A stretch of 64,000 bases of DNA from Occultella gossypii (lineage in GTDB: Bacteria; Actinomycetota; Actinomycetes; Actinomycetales; Beutenbergiaceae), in the NCBI RefSeq assembly GCF_019947135.1, contig NZ_JAGSHT010000020.1:124001-188000 (forward strand), read 5' to 3'. The notes below the pieces were generated by a model that had not been told where the DNA came from, did not search any database, and was given only the letters and a program-made list of their open reading frames with translations. Within the stretch, counting starts at the first letter, position 1. The number at the start of each line of letters is the position of its first letter. This document shows positions 25,668-33,965 of the stretch, piece after piece. The position numbers were made by a program, and so were the translations under genes.

Positions 25668-26491
25668 CGGCGCGGCTCCCAGCGCATCCACCGACGGGTG
25701 GCGAGCACTCCGACCGCGGTCCAGGCGATCAGGACGATCAACGGCACCACCGCCTCGGCGAGCGAACCGACGAAGGTGACCTGGCCGCCGTCGGGCGTGA
25801 GGCCGGTCAGGCCCAGGTTCAGCAGGGTGACCACCGGGAAGAGCGGGGTCAGCTCGGCGATCACCTGCGCCGGTTCCGGGAGCACCGAGAGCGGGAGCGT
25901 CAACCCGCTGAAGAGCATGGTGACCATCAGGACCGGCAACGTGGTGAGCTGGGCGGCCTCGACGGTCTTGGTGAGGCCGGAACTCGCGTACGCCAGTCCG
26001 GCGAACATGGCGAAGCCGAGACCGAGCGCGAGCACCACGAGGATCGGGTTGGTCAGCGGCGGCACGTCGATGACCGCGACCACGGCGGCCAGCCCGAGCA
26101 CGGCCTGGGCGATCACGATGATGAGGGCCGGCATGCTCATCGCGAACAGGACCTCCCTGCGGCTGGACGTGCCGGAGGTCAGCCGCTTCAGCGTGAGTTC
26201 CTCGCGGCGTGCGACCGCGGTGGTGGTGAGGTTGTAGTAGGCCACGAACAGCAGGCCGAACGCGACCAGGGTGGTCAGCAGGGCGCCGCCGAAGACGCCG
26301 GCGCCGGCCCCGTCGGTCCGGTCGCCGATGACGCCCATCAGGAGCAGCACCATCAGGGGGGCGAGGGCGATCGCGTTGAAGAGCGTGGTCCTGTTGCGTC
26401 CGAGGAGGGTGATCTCCATCCGGGTCAGGGCCCGGGTCCGGGCGATGGTGCCGGGGGCGGGGCGGACGGCGGCGGTGGTCGCGGTGCTCAT
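25664..26491 (-). CDS. ABC-2 type transporter permease (module 1)
   Basis: A 275-residue permease with six hydrophobic segments. The cytoplasmic stretch RREELTLKRLTSGTSSRREVLFA is the amphipathic signature of ABC-2 drug/lipid exporters. Its ATG overlaps the ATPase stop and its stop overlaps the kinase start, so all four genes are coupled. The substrate is unknown; the association with a kinase suggests stress- or antibiotic-responsive export. Confidence 0.88.
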   Translation of the reverse strand: MSTATTAAVRPAPGTIARTRALTRMEITLLGRNRTTLFNAIALAPLMVLLLMGVIGDRTDGAGAGVFGGALLTTLVAFGLLFVAYYNLTTTAVARREELTLKRLTSGTSSRREVLFAMSMPALIIVIAQAVLGLAAVVAVIDVPPLTNPILVVLALGLGFAMFAGLAYASSGLTKTVEAAQLTTLPVLMVTMLFSGLTLPLSVLPEPAQVIAELTPLFPVVTLLNLGLTGLTPDGGQVTFVGSLAEAVVPLIVLIAWTAVGVLATRRWMRWEPRR

Positions 26492-27444
26492 GCGGGGACC
26501 TCCGAGAGATCGTGGGTGGGACGACCGCCGGCGGCGATCGTCAGGAAGGCCTGCTCGAGGGATGCCGCTCGTGCGTCCAGGCCGTCGAGGGTGACGTCCT
26601 GGGCCTGCGACCAGTCGAGCAGGATGCGCAGGTCCGCCTCCAGGTGCTGGGTGCGGATCAGGTGCCGGACGCCGCGGGCGGACTCATTGGCCGAGTCGCG
26701 TCCGTGCAGGGGCGGCAGTGGTCGGCCGGTGGCGAGAGTGAAGGAGATGGTGGCCGGAGCGTCAGCGCCGATCTCGGCGGGCGTGCCCTCGGCGACCACG
26801 ACACCCTCGTGCATGATGGCGATCCGGTCGGCGAGGTCCTCGGCCTCCTCGAGGTAGTGCGTGGTCAGGACCACCGTCACGCCGTCGGCCAGCATGGACC
26901 GCACGAGCTCCCAGGCGTCCCGTCGGCTCTCCGGGTCGAGGCCGGTGGTGGGCTCGTCCAGGAACAGCACCTGTGGCCTGCCCATGATGGCCAGGGCCAG
27001 GTCCAGCCGGCGGCGCTCACCGCCGGACAGGCTCTTGACCGCGACGCCGGCGCGGTGGGCGAGGCCGACGGCGGCGAGCACGTCCTCCGGCGGCATCGGC
27101 GCCGGGAGGGTGGCGGCCCAGGTGCGGGCCATCTCGGCGACCCGGAGGTCGGTCGGGAAGCCCGCCTCCTGGAGCATGATCCCGATGTGCGGGCGCACCT
27201 TGGCCCGGGCGGTGTACGGGTCGTGCCCGAGGACGCGCACCTGGCCGTCCGTGGCGGGGGCGATCCCCTCCACGACCTCCATCAGTGAGGTCTTCCCGGC
27301 GCCGTTCGTGCCGAGCAGGGCGAACAGTTCGCCGCGTCGCACGCGCAGGTCCACGCCCCGGACCGCCTCGAACGCCGGGGCGCCGGGTGTGGAGGGACGG
27401 TACCTGCGCCGCAGCCCGTCGATCGTGATGATGTTGGAGTCCAT
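26488..27444 (-). CDS. ABC transporter ATP-binding protein (module 1)
   Basis: A 318-residue ATPase of the DrrA/CcmA class. Walker A GTNGAGKTS near residue 45 (Thr in place of the usual Pro), LSGGERRRLDLAL signature near 140, Walker B VLFLDEPTTGLDP and the H-loop LTTHYLEEA. A C-terminal extension of about 90 residues (from about 225) is typical of the DrrA branch and may contact the permease. It is the first gene of the four-gene operon and overlaps the permease by ATGA. Confidence 0.9.
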   Translation of the reverse strand: MDSNIITIDGLRRRYRPSTPGAPAFEAVRGVDLRVRRGELFALLGTNGAGKTSLMEVVEGIAPATDGQVRVLGHDPYTARAKVRPHIGIMLQEAGFPTDLRVAEMARTWAATLPAPMPPEDVLAAVGLAHRAGVAVKSLSGGERRRLDLALAIMGRPQVLFLDEPTTGLDPESRRDAWELVRSMLADGVTVVLTTHYLEEAEDLADRIAIMHEGVVVAEGTPAEIGADAPATISFTLATGRPLPPLHGRDSANESARGVRHLIRTQHLEADLRILLDWSQAQDVTLDGLDARAASLEQAFLTIAAGGRPTHDLSEVPA

Positions 27445-27516
27445 GGATCCAGACTCCCGCCGGATCCAGGACCGGCCCAGTGCATGCCATCACGGCCTCG
27501 GCGCCGAAGCGCACCA

Positions 27517-27528
27517 CTCACTCGTGAG
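27517..27528. promoter_or_regulatory. palindrome upstream of ABC operon (module 1)
   Basis: CTCAC-TC-GTGAG is a perfect dyad 73 nt before the ABC ATPase start at 27444. On the minus strand TGACATTTCTCA precedes it. It is a candidate binding site for the operon's own response regulator; the position fits but no consensus is known to me. Confidence 0.35.
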
Positions 27529-27613
27529 AAATGTCATGGGTGGGGCACCGGCTCCCGGGGGAGGGGAACCGGCGCCCCGCGCGGGCACGGGGGGAAAGTC
27601 GCGCCGCGCAGGC

Positions 27614-27688
27614 CACCCGGGCATCACGTCCCGGGTGACGGTCTCTCGGGGTCGTTGTCCAGGCGACCCCGCGGCACCCGTGGGTGCC
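27614..27688 (-). terminator. array of three hairpins downstream of murA
   Basis: Three consecutive perfect stems of 7-8 bp (27688-27673, 27670-27648, 27637-27614, in murA reading order) begin about 90 nt after the murA stop. None has a U tract. They may act together as a terminator or as an RNA-stabilising 3' end. Confidence 0.45.
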
Positions 27689-27776
27689 TCATGACCTACT
27701 GTGCGCGACGCGACTGGGAGATCCCTGGGAAACCGCTGGTACCCACCTGCCAGTTCATCGGTGGTCCCGGCGGCTG

Positions 27777-29090
27777 CTAGTCCGTCTCGACCTTGGCGCC
27801 GAGCGCCTCGAGCTTGGCGGTGAAGTTCTCGTAGCCGCGGTTGATCAGCCCGATCCCCCGCACCCGCGAGGTGCCCTCGGCGGCGAGCGCCGCGATCAGG
27901 TGGGAGAAGCCGCCGCGCAGGTCCGGCACCTCGATATCGGCCGCCTTCAGCGGGGTCGGACCCGAGATCACCGCGGAGTGCTGGAAGTTCCGCTGGCCGA
28001 AGCGGCACTGCAGGCCGCCCAGGCACTCCCGGTAGACCTGGATGGTCGCGCCCATCCGGACCAGTGCGTCGGTGAACCCGAACCGCTTCTCGTAGACCGT
28101 CTCGTGCACGATCGAGAGGCCGGCGGCCTGGGTCAGCGCAACGACGAGCGGCTGCTGCCAGTCGGTCATGAACCCCGGGTGCACGTCCGTCTCCAGGACG
28201 ATCGAGTGCAGGTCGGTGCCGGGGTGTCGGAACCGGATCCCGCCGTCGTCGATGTCGAACGCGCCGCCGACCTTCCGGAACGTGTTCAGGAACGTCATCA
28301 TGTCCGCCTGCCGGGCACCACGCACGTACACGTCGCCGCGGGTGGCCAGTGCCGCCGACGCCCACGAGGCAGCCTCGATCCGGTCCGGCAGCGCGGTGTG
28401 GGTGAACCCGCCGAGACGGTCCACCCCCTCCACGCGGATGGTCCGGTCGGTGTCCACGGAGATGATGGCGCCCATCCGCTGCAGCACGGCGATCAGGTCC
28501 ATGATCTCGGGCTCGATGGCGGCGTTGCGAAGCTCGGTCAGACCCTGGGCCCGGACCGCGGTGAGCAGCAGCTGCTCAGTGGCCCCGACGCTCGGGTAGG
28601 GCAGCTCGACCTTGGTGCCGTGCAGCCCGCGCGGCGCGGTGATCAGGATGCCGGTGTCCAGCTTGTCCACCTGGGCGCCGAACTGGCGCAGGATGCCCAA
28701 GTGGTAGTCGATCGGCCGGTCCCCGATCCGGCAGCCGCCGAGGTCGGGGATGAACGCCTCGCCGAGGCGGTGCACGAGAGGACCACAGAGCAGGATCGGG
28801 ATCCGGCTGGAACCGGCGTGGGTGTCGATGTCCGCCTTGTGCGCAGACTCGACATTGCGCGGGTCGAGGCGGATCACGCCGCCCTTGACGTCGCGCTCGA
28901 CGATCACCCCGTGCAGCTTGAGCAGGCCGCTGACGACGTTGACATCGCTGATGTCCGGGATGTTGCGCAGCTCGCTCGGTTCCTCGCCGAGCAGCGCCGC
29001 GACCATCGCCTTGGAGACGAAGTTCTTCGCCCCACGGACCGTGATCTCGCCCGACAACGGCGACCCGCCATGCACCCGAAGCTGATTCAT
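27777..29090 (-). CDS. murA: UDP-N-acetylglucosamine 1-carboxyvinyltransferase MurA
   Basis: Transfers enolpyruvate from PEP to UDP-GlcNAc, the first committed step of peptidoglycan synthesis. The 437-residue protein begins MNQLRVHGGSPLSGEITVRGAKN; the Lys-Asn pair of RGAKN binds substrate. The loop DLGGCRIGDRPIDYH keeps the Cys of the catalytic site (Cys115 of E. coli); mycobacterial MurA has Asp there, so this enzyme should be fosfomycin-sensitive. Start 29090 is behind GAGGATG. It sits between leuD and plsC in the conserved block. Confidence 0.95.
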   Translation of the reverse strand: MNQLRVHGGSPLSGEITVRGAKNFVSKAMVAALLGEEPSELRNIPDISDVNVVSGLLKLHGVIVERDVKGGVIRLDPRNVESAHKADIDTHAGSSRIPILLCGPLVHRLGEAFIPDLGGCRIGDRPIDYHLGILRQFGAQVDKLDTGILITAPRGLHGTKVELPYPSVGATEQLLLTAVRAQGLTELRNAAIEPEIMDLIAVLQRMGAIISVDTDRTIRVEGVDRLGGFTHTALPDRIEAASWASAALATRGDVYVRGARQADMMTFLNTFRKVGGAFDIDDGGIRFRHPGTDLHSIVLETDVHPGFMTDWQQPLVVALTQAAGLSIVHETVYEKRFGFTDALVRMGATIQVYRECLGGLQCRFGQRNFQHSAVISGPTPLKAADIEVPDLRGGFSHLIAALAAEGTSRVRGIGLINRGYENFTAKLEALGAKVETD

Positions 29091-29237
29091 CCACTCATCC
29101 TCACGTCGGAACCCCGACCTCACTCCCACCGTGCGGCGGGCAACCGATCAAGGGTACGACGTGTGCCCGGATGCGCCCGGCAGCCCCGGCGCGACTACGC
29201 ACGATCCGCACGCAGGTCGGTGCCGCTCGGGCCGGGG

Positions 29238-29930
29238 TCAGGTGTGCGGTACCAGGCCCGCGCGGTGGGCGAGGATCGCCGCCTGCACCCGGTTCTCCAC
29301 ACCGAGCTTCACCAGGATCGCGCTGACGTACCCCTTGACGGTCCCCTCCGTCAGGTGCAGCTCGCGACCGACCTGGGCGTTGGAGGAACCGGCTGCGAGC
29401 AGCGCCAGCACGTCGGTCTCGCGCTCGGTGAGGACCGCCACCCGGGCCCGGTCGTCGGCTGCGGCCGGTGCCCCTGCGATGCGGAGCCGGTCGATCACCC
29501 GTCGGGCCACGCGCGGTGAGAGGTACGCGGCGCCGTCGGCGACGGCGTGCACCGCCGTCACCAGTTCGCGGGGGTCGGAGGCCTTGAGCAGGAAGCCGGA
29601 CGCGCCGCCCTCGAGGGCCTCGGCGATGTAGGAGTCCTCGCCGAACGTGGTCAGCATCACCACCCGGGCGCCCTGACCGAGTCCGACGATCTCGCGACAG
29701 GCCGCGAGCCCGTCGAGCTGCGGCATCCGGATGTCCATCAGGACCACGTCCGGTCGCATGCGGCGCGTGAGGTCGACGGCGGCACGTCCGTCGGCGGCTT
29801 CGTCGACGACCTCGATCGTGGGATCCGAGGCCAGCACAGCCCGGATCCCCGCGCGGATCATGGCCTCGTCATCGACGATCAGTACCCGCACCGCCCGGTC
29901 CACGGTGCCACCCGGATCGGTGCCCGTCAT
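29238..29930 (-). CDS. NarL/LuxR-family response regulator (module 2)
   Basis: A 230-residue response regulator. The receiver has VLIVDDEAM near residue 18 and the phospho-acceptor Asp in VVLMDIRMPQLDG near residue 69; TTFGEDSYIAEALEGGASGFLLKASDP is the standard output face. The LuxR HTH TERETDVLALLAAGSSNAQVGRELHLTEGTVKGYVS is at about 170-205. The ATG at 29930 overlaps the kinase stop. It probably controls the divergent ABC exporter through CCTGAC-type sites at 31382. Confidence 0.92.
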   Translation of the reverse strand: MTGTDPGGTVDRAVRVLIVDDEAMIRAGIRAVLASDPTIEVVDEAADGRAAVDLTRRMRPDVVLMDIRMPQLDGLAACREIVGLGQGARVVMLTTFGEDSYIAEALEGGASGFLLKASDPRELVTAVHAVADGAAYLSPRVARRVIDRLRIAGAPAAADDRARVAVLTERETDVLALLAAGSSNAQVGRELHLTEGTVKGYVSAILVKLGVENRVQAAILAHRAGLVPHT

Positions 29931-31312
29931 CGAGGGCCGTCCGGGGTGAGCCGGTCGGTGGCTACGACGACACCCTCGTCGAAGCAGATCCGGAAGACGT
30001 CCGAGCCGAGATCGAGGGCGTGGCTGCGAGCGAGGTAGAACTCGCACTCGCTCGACTCGGGCGCCGGTGGGATCGGCACCGGTACCCCCTCGGGCGGAAT
30101 GCTTCGGGGTGGGAGCAGGTCGGCGATCTCCGTGCGCTCGTCGCCCGTCTCGATCTGGCTGTACGCCTCCGGCGCGAGGCCTGTGGTGCGCACGGTGAGC
30201 ACCTGCAGCACCAGGAGCGCCGCGGCCAGGAGGCAGCCGAGCGCCAGCGGGATCATCGCGGTCTGCCACTGGCGGCGCCGTTCCTGGCGGCGGGCGTGTG
30301 CCACGATCCGGTCCGTCGCCCGATCATCATCGGGAACGGGCGTCCCTTGGGACGCGGACCGGGGAACGTGGGCGATCACCTCGAAACCTGCCGCGCGTGG
30401 GCCGGCGTCGAGGTGACCGCCGGCGAGCCGGACCCGCTCGCTCAGGCCGATGAGTCCCTGCCCCGCGCGTGGCGCCGGAGGTTCGCCCACCGGCTGTGCG
30501 GTGCTGGGCTCGTTGACGACCGAGACCGACACCGGGTCCTCGCTGGCATCGATCGTCACCGTCACGGCCGCGCCGGGCGCGTGCCGGGCCGCGTTCGTGA
30601 GTGCCTCCTGCACCACCCGGTACGCCACCCGCTCGAGGGACGGCGGCAGCGCGCCGACCCGTCGCAACCGCACCGGTGCGCCGGCCCGCTCGGCACGCTC
30701 GACCAGGTCGTCCACGCTCTCGTGCGCCGGCACGTTCGAGGCCGCCGTCCCGTCCTCACGCAGCAGCTCGACGACGGTGTGCAGGCGGTCCGTCGCGGCC
30801 ACGGCCCGGGAGCGCACCTCGGCAGCTGCCTCCCGCACCCGGGCCGGGGCGTCGGGGGCCAGCTCGAGCGCGCCGCTGCCGAGGGCGATCATCGCCAGGT
30901 CGTGCCCGATCGTGTCATGCACCTCCTGCGCAATCCGCGCCCGCTCGCGCAGCCGGGCCTGGTCTGAGACGATCTCCCGCAGCCGTAGCCGCTGTTCCTC
31001 ACGCAGGCGCAGGGACCGTCCGATCCACCACGGCAGGATGAGCCCGGCGAACTGTGCGATGACGGAAACGAGCCACTCGGACAGAAAAGCGTCGGGACTC
31101 CGCAGCCACGTCGCGAAAAGATTGATGAGCGTCCCGATCCCGAATGCGATGAGCGCCATTCTCAGGGAATACATTCTGCGGCCCACGAAGAAGGCGAGCG
31201 CAATCAGGACCGGAACGACGAGAAGGCCCGCATTGCCGGTGCCGAAGGGAAGCAGGACCGTGGCGACCACGAGCGCCACCCCGAGGAGGCGCTCCGTTCC
31301 GTGGCTGCTCAT
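29927..31312 (-). CDS. sensor histidine kinase with extra C-terminal membrane segment and tail (module 2)
   Basis: A 461-residue kinase. Residues 1-95 hold about four membrane segments; HisKA_3 phospho-His lies in QEVHDTIGHDLA near residue 130; the HATPase domain (QEALTNAARHAP, GQGLIGLSERVRLAGG) ends near 320. Unusually, a further hydrophobic segment (MIPLALGCLLAAALLVLQVL, about 363-382) follows the ATPase domain, then about 75 residues with two Cys (ECEFYL..FRICFDEG). That tail should face outside and resembles small BLIP/SmpA-like domains (inference). TAGCCT (31324-31319) is 6 nt before the ATG. Confidence 0.88.
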   Translation of the reverse strand: MSSHGTERLLGVALVVATVLLPFGTGNAGLLVVPVLIALAFFVGRRMYSLRMALIAFGIGTLINLFATWLRSPDAFLSEWLVSVIAQFAGLILPWWIGRSLRLREEQRLRLREIVSDQARLRERARIAQEVHDTIGHDLAMIALGSGALELAPDAPARVREAAAEVRSRAVAATDRLHTVVELLREDGTAASNVPAHESVDDLVERAERAGAPVRLRRVGALPPSLERVAYRVVQEALTNAARHAPGAAVTVTIDASEDPVSVSVVNEPSTAQPVGEPPAPRAGQGLIGLSERVRLAGGHLDAGPRAAGFEVIAHVPRSASQGTPVPDDDRATDRIVAHARRQERRRQWQTAMIPLALGCLLAAALLVLQVLTVRTTGLAPEAYSQIETGDERTEIADLLPPRSIPPEGVPVPIPPAPESSECEFYLARSHALDLGSDVFRICFDEGVVVATDRLTPDGPR

Positions 31313-31381
31313 CCGGAAAGGCTAACAGTCGCAACGCTGCGGCCGATATCCGTCGCGGGACGGAGGAACGGGCCCGCCACC

Positions 31382-31415
31382 CCTGACCTTCGTCAGGTGG
31401 GGTTCCTGACCTTCG
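31382..31415. promoter_or_regulatory. candidate response-regulator sites upstream of ABC exporter (module 2)
   Basis: CCTGAC-CTTC-GTCAGG (31382-31397) is a perfect 6-bp dyad. A direct repeat of its left part, CCTGACCTTCG, recurs at 31405-31415, 23 bp further on. TGAC-N4-6-GTCA dyads are typical of actinobacterial NarL-family sites. The region lies between the divergent kinase and ATPase genes. Confidence 0.55.
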
Positions 31416-31475
31416 GCCGTGGCGATACCTGTCGCATGTTCCATAAGGTCGATCCATGACGCCCGGAGCAATCAT

Positions 31476-32405
31476 ATGATCGAATTGGATGGCCTCACCA
31501 AGGCCTATGGCTCGAAGAAGGCGGTCGACAATCTGACCGTGAATATCCGACCCGGAATGGTCACGGGATTCCTGGGACCGAACGGCGCAGGGAAGTCGAC
31601 GACGATGCGCATGGTCCTCGGCCTCGACCGGCCGACCGCCGGCCGCGCGCGGATCACGGGTCGACGCTATGTGGACCTCGTCGACCCGTTGCGAACCGTC
31701 GGAGCCGTTCTCGACGGCCGGGCCGGCCATCCCGGACAGTCCGCCCGGAGCCACCTCCTCGGCATCGCCAGGAGCAACGGGCTGGCCCCTGGCCGGGTGC
31801 CCGCCGTCCTCGAGACCGTCGGCCTCGGCGCGGTCGCGAACAAGCGGCTGGGCACGTTCTCGCTCGGTATGACCCAACGTCTCGGCATCGCCGGCGCGCT
31901 CCTGGGCGATCCCGCGGTGCTGCTCCTGGACGAGCCGGTGAACGGCCTCGACCCGGACGGGGTGCTCTGGATCCGTGGCCTCATGCGTTCGCTCGCGGCG
32001 CAGGGTCGTACCGTGCTCGTGTCCAGCCACCTGCTCTCGGAGATGCAGGACACCGCCGATCACCTCGTGCTCATCAGCCGGGGCCGGTTGGTGGCGGACG
32101 AGTCGATGGCCACCCTGCTCGCGAAGCGAAGCGCCCGCGCGGCCACCGTCCGCACACCGCAGGGACCGGCCTTCGCGGCAGTGCTGGAGCGAGCCGGGAT
32201 GTCGGTCACGACCGGCGCCGAGCCTGCCTTGCACGTGACGGGCGAGGGCCTCGAGGAGATCGGCGCCCTTGCCTTCGAGCACGGTCACCGTTTGGACGAG
32301 CTCTCGTTCCGCCGTCCGTCCCTCGAGGAGGCCTATCTCGACCTGACCGGCGGGGACCTTGAATACACGAGCAGACCCGTCGGGTCGCCGGAGGAGCCCA
32401 CATGA
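31476..32405 (+). CDS. ABC transporter ATP-binding protein (module 2)
   Basis: A 309-residue ATPase of the bacitracin/lantibiotic-immunity type. Walker A GPNGAGKST near residue 37, signature FSLGMTQRLGIAGALL (SLGMT in place of LSGGQ, as in BcrA/NatA relatives), Walker B VLLLDEPVNGLDPDG and VSSHLLSEM. The ATG at 31476 follows GGAG by 8 nt. The stop overlaps the permease ATG. Together with the permease it resembles BcrAB-like exporters driven by a divergent two-component system, which suggests peptide-antibiotic response (inference). Confidence 0.9.
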   Translation: MIELDGLTKAYGSKKAVDNLTVNIRPGMVTGFLGPNGAGKSTTMRMVLGLDRPTAGRARITGRRYVDLVDPLRTVGAVLDGRAGHPGQSARSHLLGIARSNGLAPGRVPAVLETVGLGAVANKRLGTFSLGMTQRLGIAGALLGDPAVLLLDEPVNGLDPDGVLWIRGLMRSLAAQGRTVLVSSHLLSEMQDTADHLVLISRGRLVADESMATLLAKRSARAATVRTPQGPAFAAVLERAGMSVTTGAEPALHVTGEGLEEIGALAFEHGHRLDELSFRRPSLEEAYLDLTGGDLEYTSRPVGSPEEPT

Positions 32406-33220
32406 GCAGCACGCGCACCGCGCCGGCCCCGGGCCGGCTGCCCGCGATGACCTCCGAACGAGGGCGGGCGCACCGCTGGGGGTCGGCGATCGCGTTCGAG
32501 TGGACCAAGCTGACCGGGGTCCGCTCGACCCTGTGGTTGGTCCTGGCCGGCACCCTGCTGACCCTGGGCGGCACGCTCCTGATCGGCGCGTCCGCACGGG
32601 CGAGCGGCGAGAACGGATTCGCGACGGCGGCGCCGGCTCCGTTGTTCGCGGTCCAGACGATCTCGTTCACCCAGGTGGCGGTGCTGCTCGTGGCCGTGTT
32701 CGCCTTCACCGCCGAGTACTCGAACGGTTCGATCCGGACCACGCTGCTGAGCGTCCCGGGCCGCGGCCGCGTGCTGATCGCGAAATCCGTCGTGCTCGCG
32801 GCGATGTCGGTCGTCATCGGCTCCGCGCTGGTCCTCCTCGGCACGCTCGCGGCCTCGGCGGCCGCGGCGGAGTACGGCACCTTCACGGGCGCGCAGCTCG
32901 GGCACGCTGTGCTCGGCACCGCGGTCTCGCTGGCGCTGACGAGTGTGTTCGTCCTCGGTGTCGCCGCAGCGCTGCGGAGCACGGCCGGCACCATCCTGAC
33001 CATGTTCGTGGTCCTGTACGCCCTCAGCAGCGTGCTGCCGATCTTCGGCCAGGGATGGCTCACCGACCTGGGGGCCTACCTGCCCGGCACGGCGGCCGGG
33101 GTCCTGGTGACCGACGCCGCCGATCCGTATGGCTCGGCGACCGCCCTGGCGGTGCTGGCCGGGTGGGCCGGCGCGGGTCTCGGCGTCGGATACCTGGCCC
33201 TGCGTTACCGCGACGTCTGA
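32402..33220 (+). CDS. ABC-2 type transporter permease (module 2)
   Basis: A 272-residue permease with six hydrophobic segments. FEWTKLTGVRSTLWLVLAG at about residue 32 and FAFTAEYSNGSIRTTLLSVPGRGRVLIAKSV are signature stretches of the BcrB-like ABC-2 branch. The ATG overlaps the ATPase stop (ATGA). The gene is followed by a strong bidirectional terminator. Confidence 0.9.
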   Translation: MSSTRTAPAPGRLPAMTSERGRAHRWGSAIAFEWTKLTGVRSTLWLVLAGTLLTLGGTLLIGASARASGENGFATAAPAPLFAVQTISFTQVAVLLVAVFAFTAEYSNGSIRTTLLSVPGRGRVLIAKSVVLAAMSVVIGSALVLLGTLAASAAAAEYGTFTGAQLGHAVLGTAVSLALTSVFVLGVAAALRSTAGTILTMFVVLYALSSVLPIFGQGWLTDLGAYLPGTAAGVLVTDAADPYGSATALAVLAGWAGAGLGVGYLALRYRDV

Positions 33221-33243
33221 GCGCGCTCGGGCACGCCAATGCC

Positions 33244-33283
33244 GAAGATCCCGCTCATATCCAGTGACATGAGCGGGATCTTC
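33244..33283. terminator. bidirectional terminator between permease and leuD
   Basis: GAAGATCCCGCTCAT (33244-33258) pairs perfectly with 33269-33283 in a 15-bp stem with a 10-nt loop. It lies 23 nt after the permease stop and 14 nt before the convergent leuD stop. Confidence 0.85.
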
Positions 33284-33297
33284 CGCGTTTCGGCGAG

Positions 33298-33936
33298 TCA
33301 GCCGACGGGCCGAGCGGCCTCGATCTCGACGGCCGGCAGGTGCTTGGCCGGGAGCGTCTTCGGCCGCCACGGCTGGCGCTGCGCCTCGAAGTCGGAGATC
33401 TCGGACTCGTGCTCGAGGGTGAGCCCGATGTCGTCCAGGCCCTCCATCAGGCGCCAGCGGGTGTAGTCGTCGATCTGGAACTGGGCGACGACGTCACCGC
33501 AGATCACGGTGCGTGCCTCGAGGTCGACAGTCACCTCGGTGCCCGGCTCGGACTCCAGGATCTTCCAGATGAGCTCGATGTCCTCCTGGGCGACCTGGGC
33601 CGCGAGCAGGCCCTGCTTGCCGGAGTTCCCCCGGAAGATGTCCGCGAACCGGGGTGCGAGCACGGCCTTGAAGCCGTAGTCCTTGAGCGCCCAGACGGCG
33701 TGCTCCCGTGAGGACCCGGTGCCGAAGTCCGCGCCGGCGACGAGCACGGAACCGGAGGAGTAGGCCTCCTGGTTCAGTACGAACGACGGGTCGCCCCGCC
33801 AGGCGGCGAACAGCGCATCCTCGAACCCGGTGCGGGTGACCCGCTTCAGGTAGACGGCCGGGATGATCTGGTCGGTGTCGACGTTGTTGCGGCGCAGCGG
33901 CACCCCGACGCCGGTGTGAGTGGTGAACTTCTCCAT
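33298..33936 (-). CDS. leuD: 3-isopropylmalate dehydratase small subunit
   Basis: Forms the isopropylmalate isomerase with LeuC in leucine synthesis. The 212-residue aconitase swivel domain includes [15 protein letters not shown] near residue 18, [22 protein letters not shown] (substrate loop) and [16 protein letters not shown]. Length and motifs are normal. It starts 29 nt after the leuC stop and is co-transcribed with it. Confidence 0.96.
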   Translation of the reverse strand: MEKFTTHTGVGVPLRRNNVDTDQIIPAVYLKRVTRTGFEDALFAAWRGDPSFVLNQEAYSSGSVLVAGADFGTGSSREHAVWALKDYGFKAVLAPRFADIFRGNSGKQGLLAAQVAQEDIELIWKILESEPGTEVTVDLEARTVICGDVVAQFQIDDYTRWRLMEGLDDIGLTLEHESEISDFEAQRQPWRPKTLPAKHLPAVEIEAARPVG

Positions 33937-33965
33937 GACTGGTTCCTTCGTTTCGTCGGGGTGGC

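Larger units (their letters stand above)
27445..27776. other. intergenic region with several hairpins between murA and ABC operon
   Basis: This 332-nt gap has no supported gene. It holds a CTCACTCGTGAG dyad (27517-27528), probably near the ABC-operon promoter, and a run of perfect hairpins: CACCCGGG/CCCGGGTG (27614-27637), GGGGTCG/CGACCCC (27648-27670) and GGCACCC/GGGTGCC (27673-27688). A longer imperfect stem with GGGGC/GCCCC ends lies at about 27545-27582. The hairpins probably include the murA terminator; why there are so many is unclear. Confidence 0.6.

Noticed and set aside
27484-27780. 98-codon frame in the murA/ABC gap
   Set aside because: It has no ribosome-binding site, runs through perfect hairpins and ends opposite the murA stop codon; no recognisable domain.
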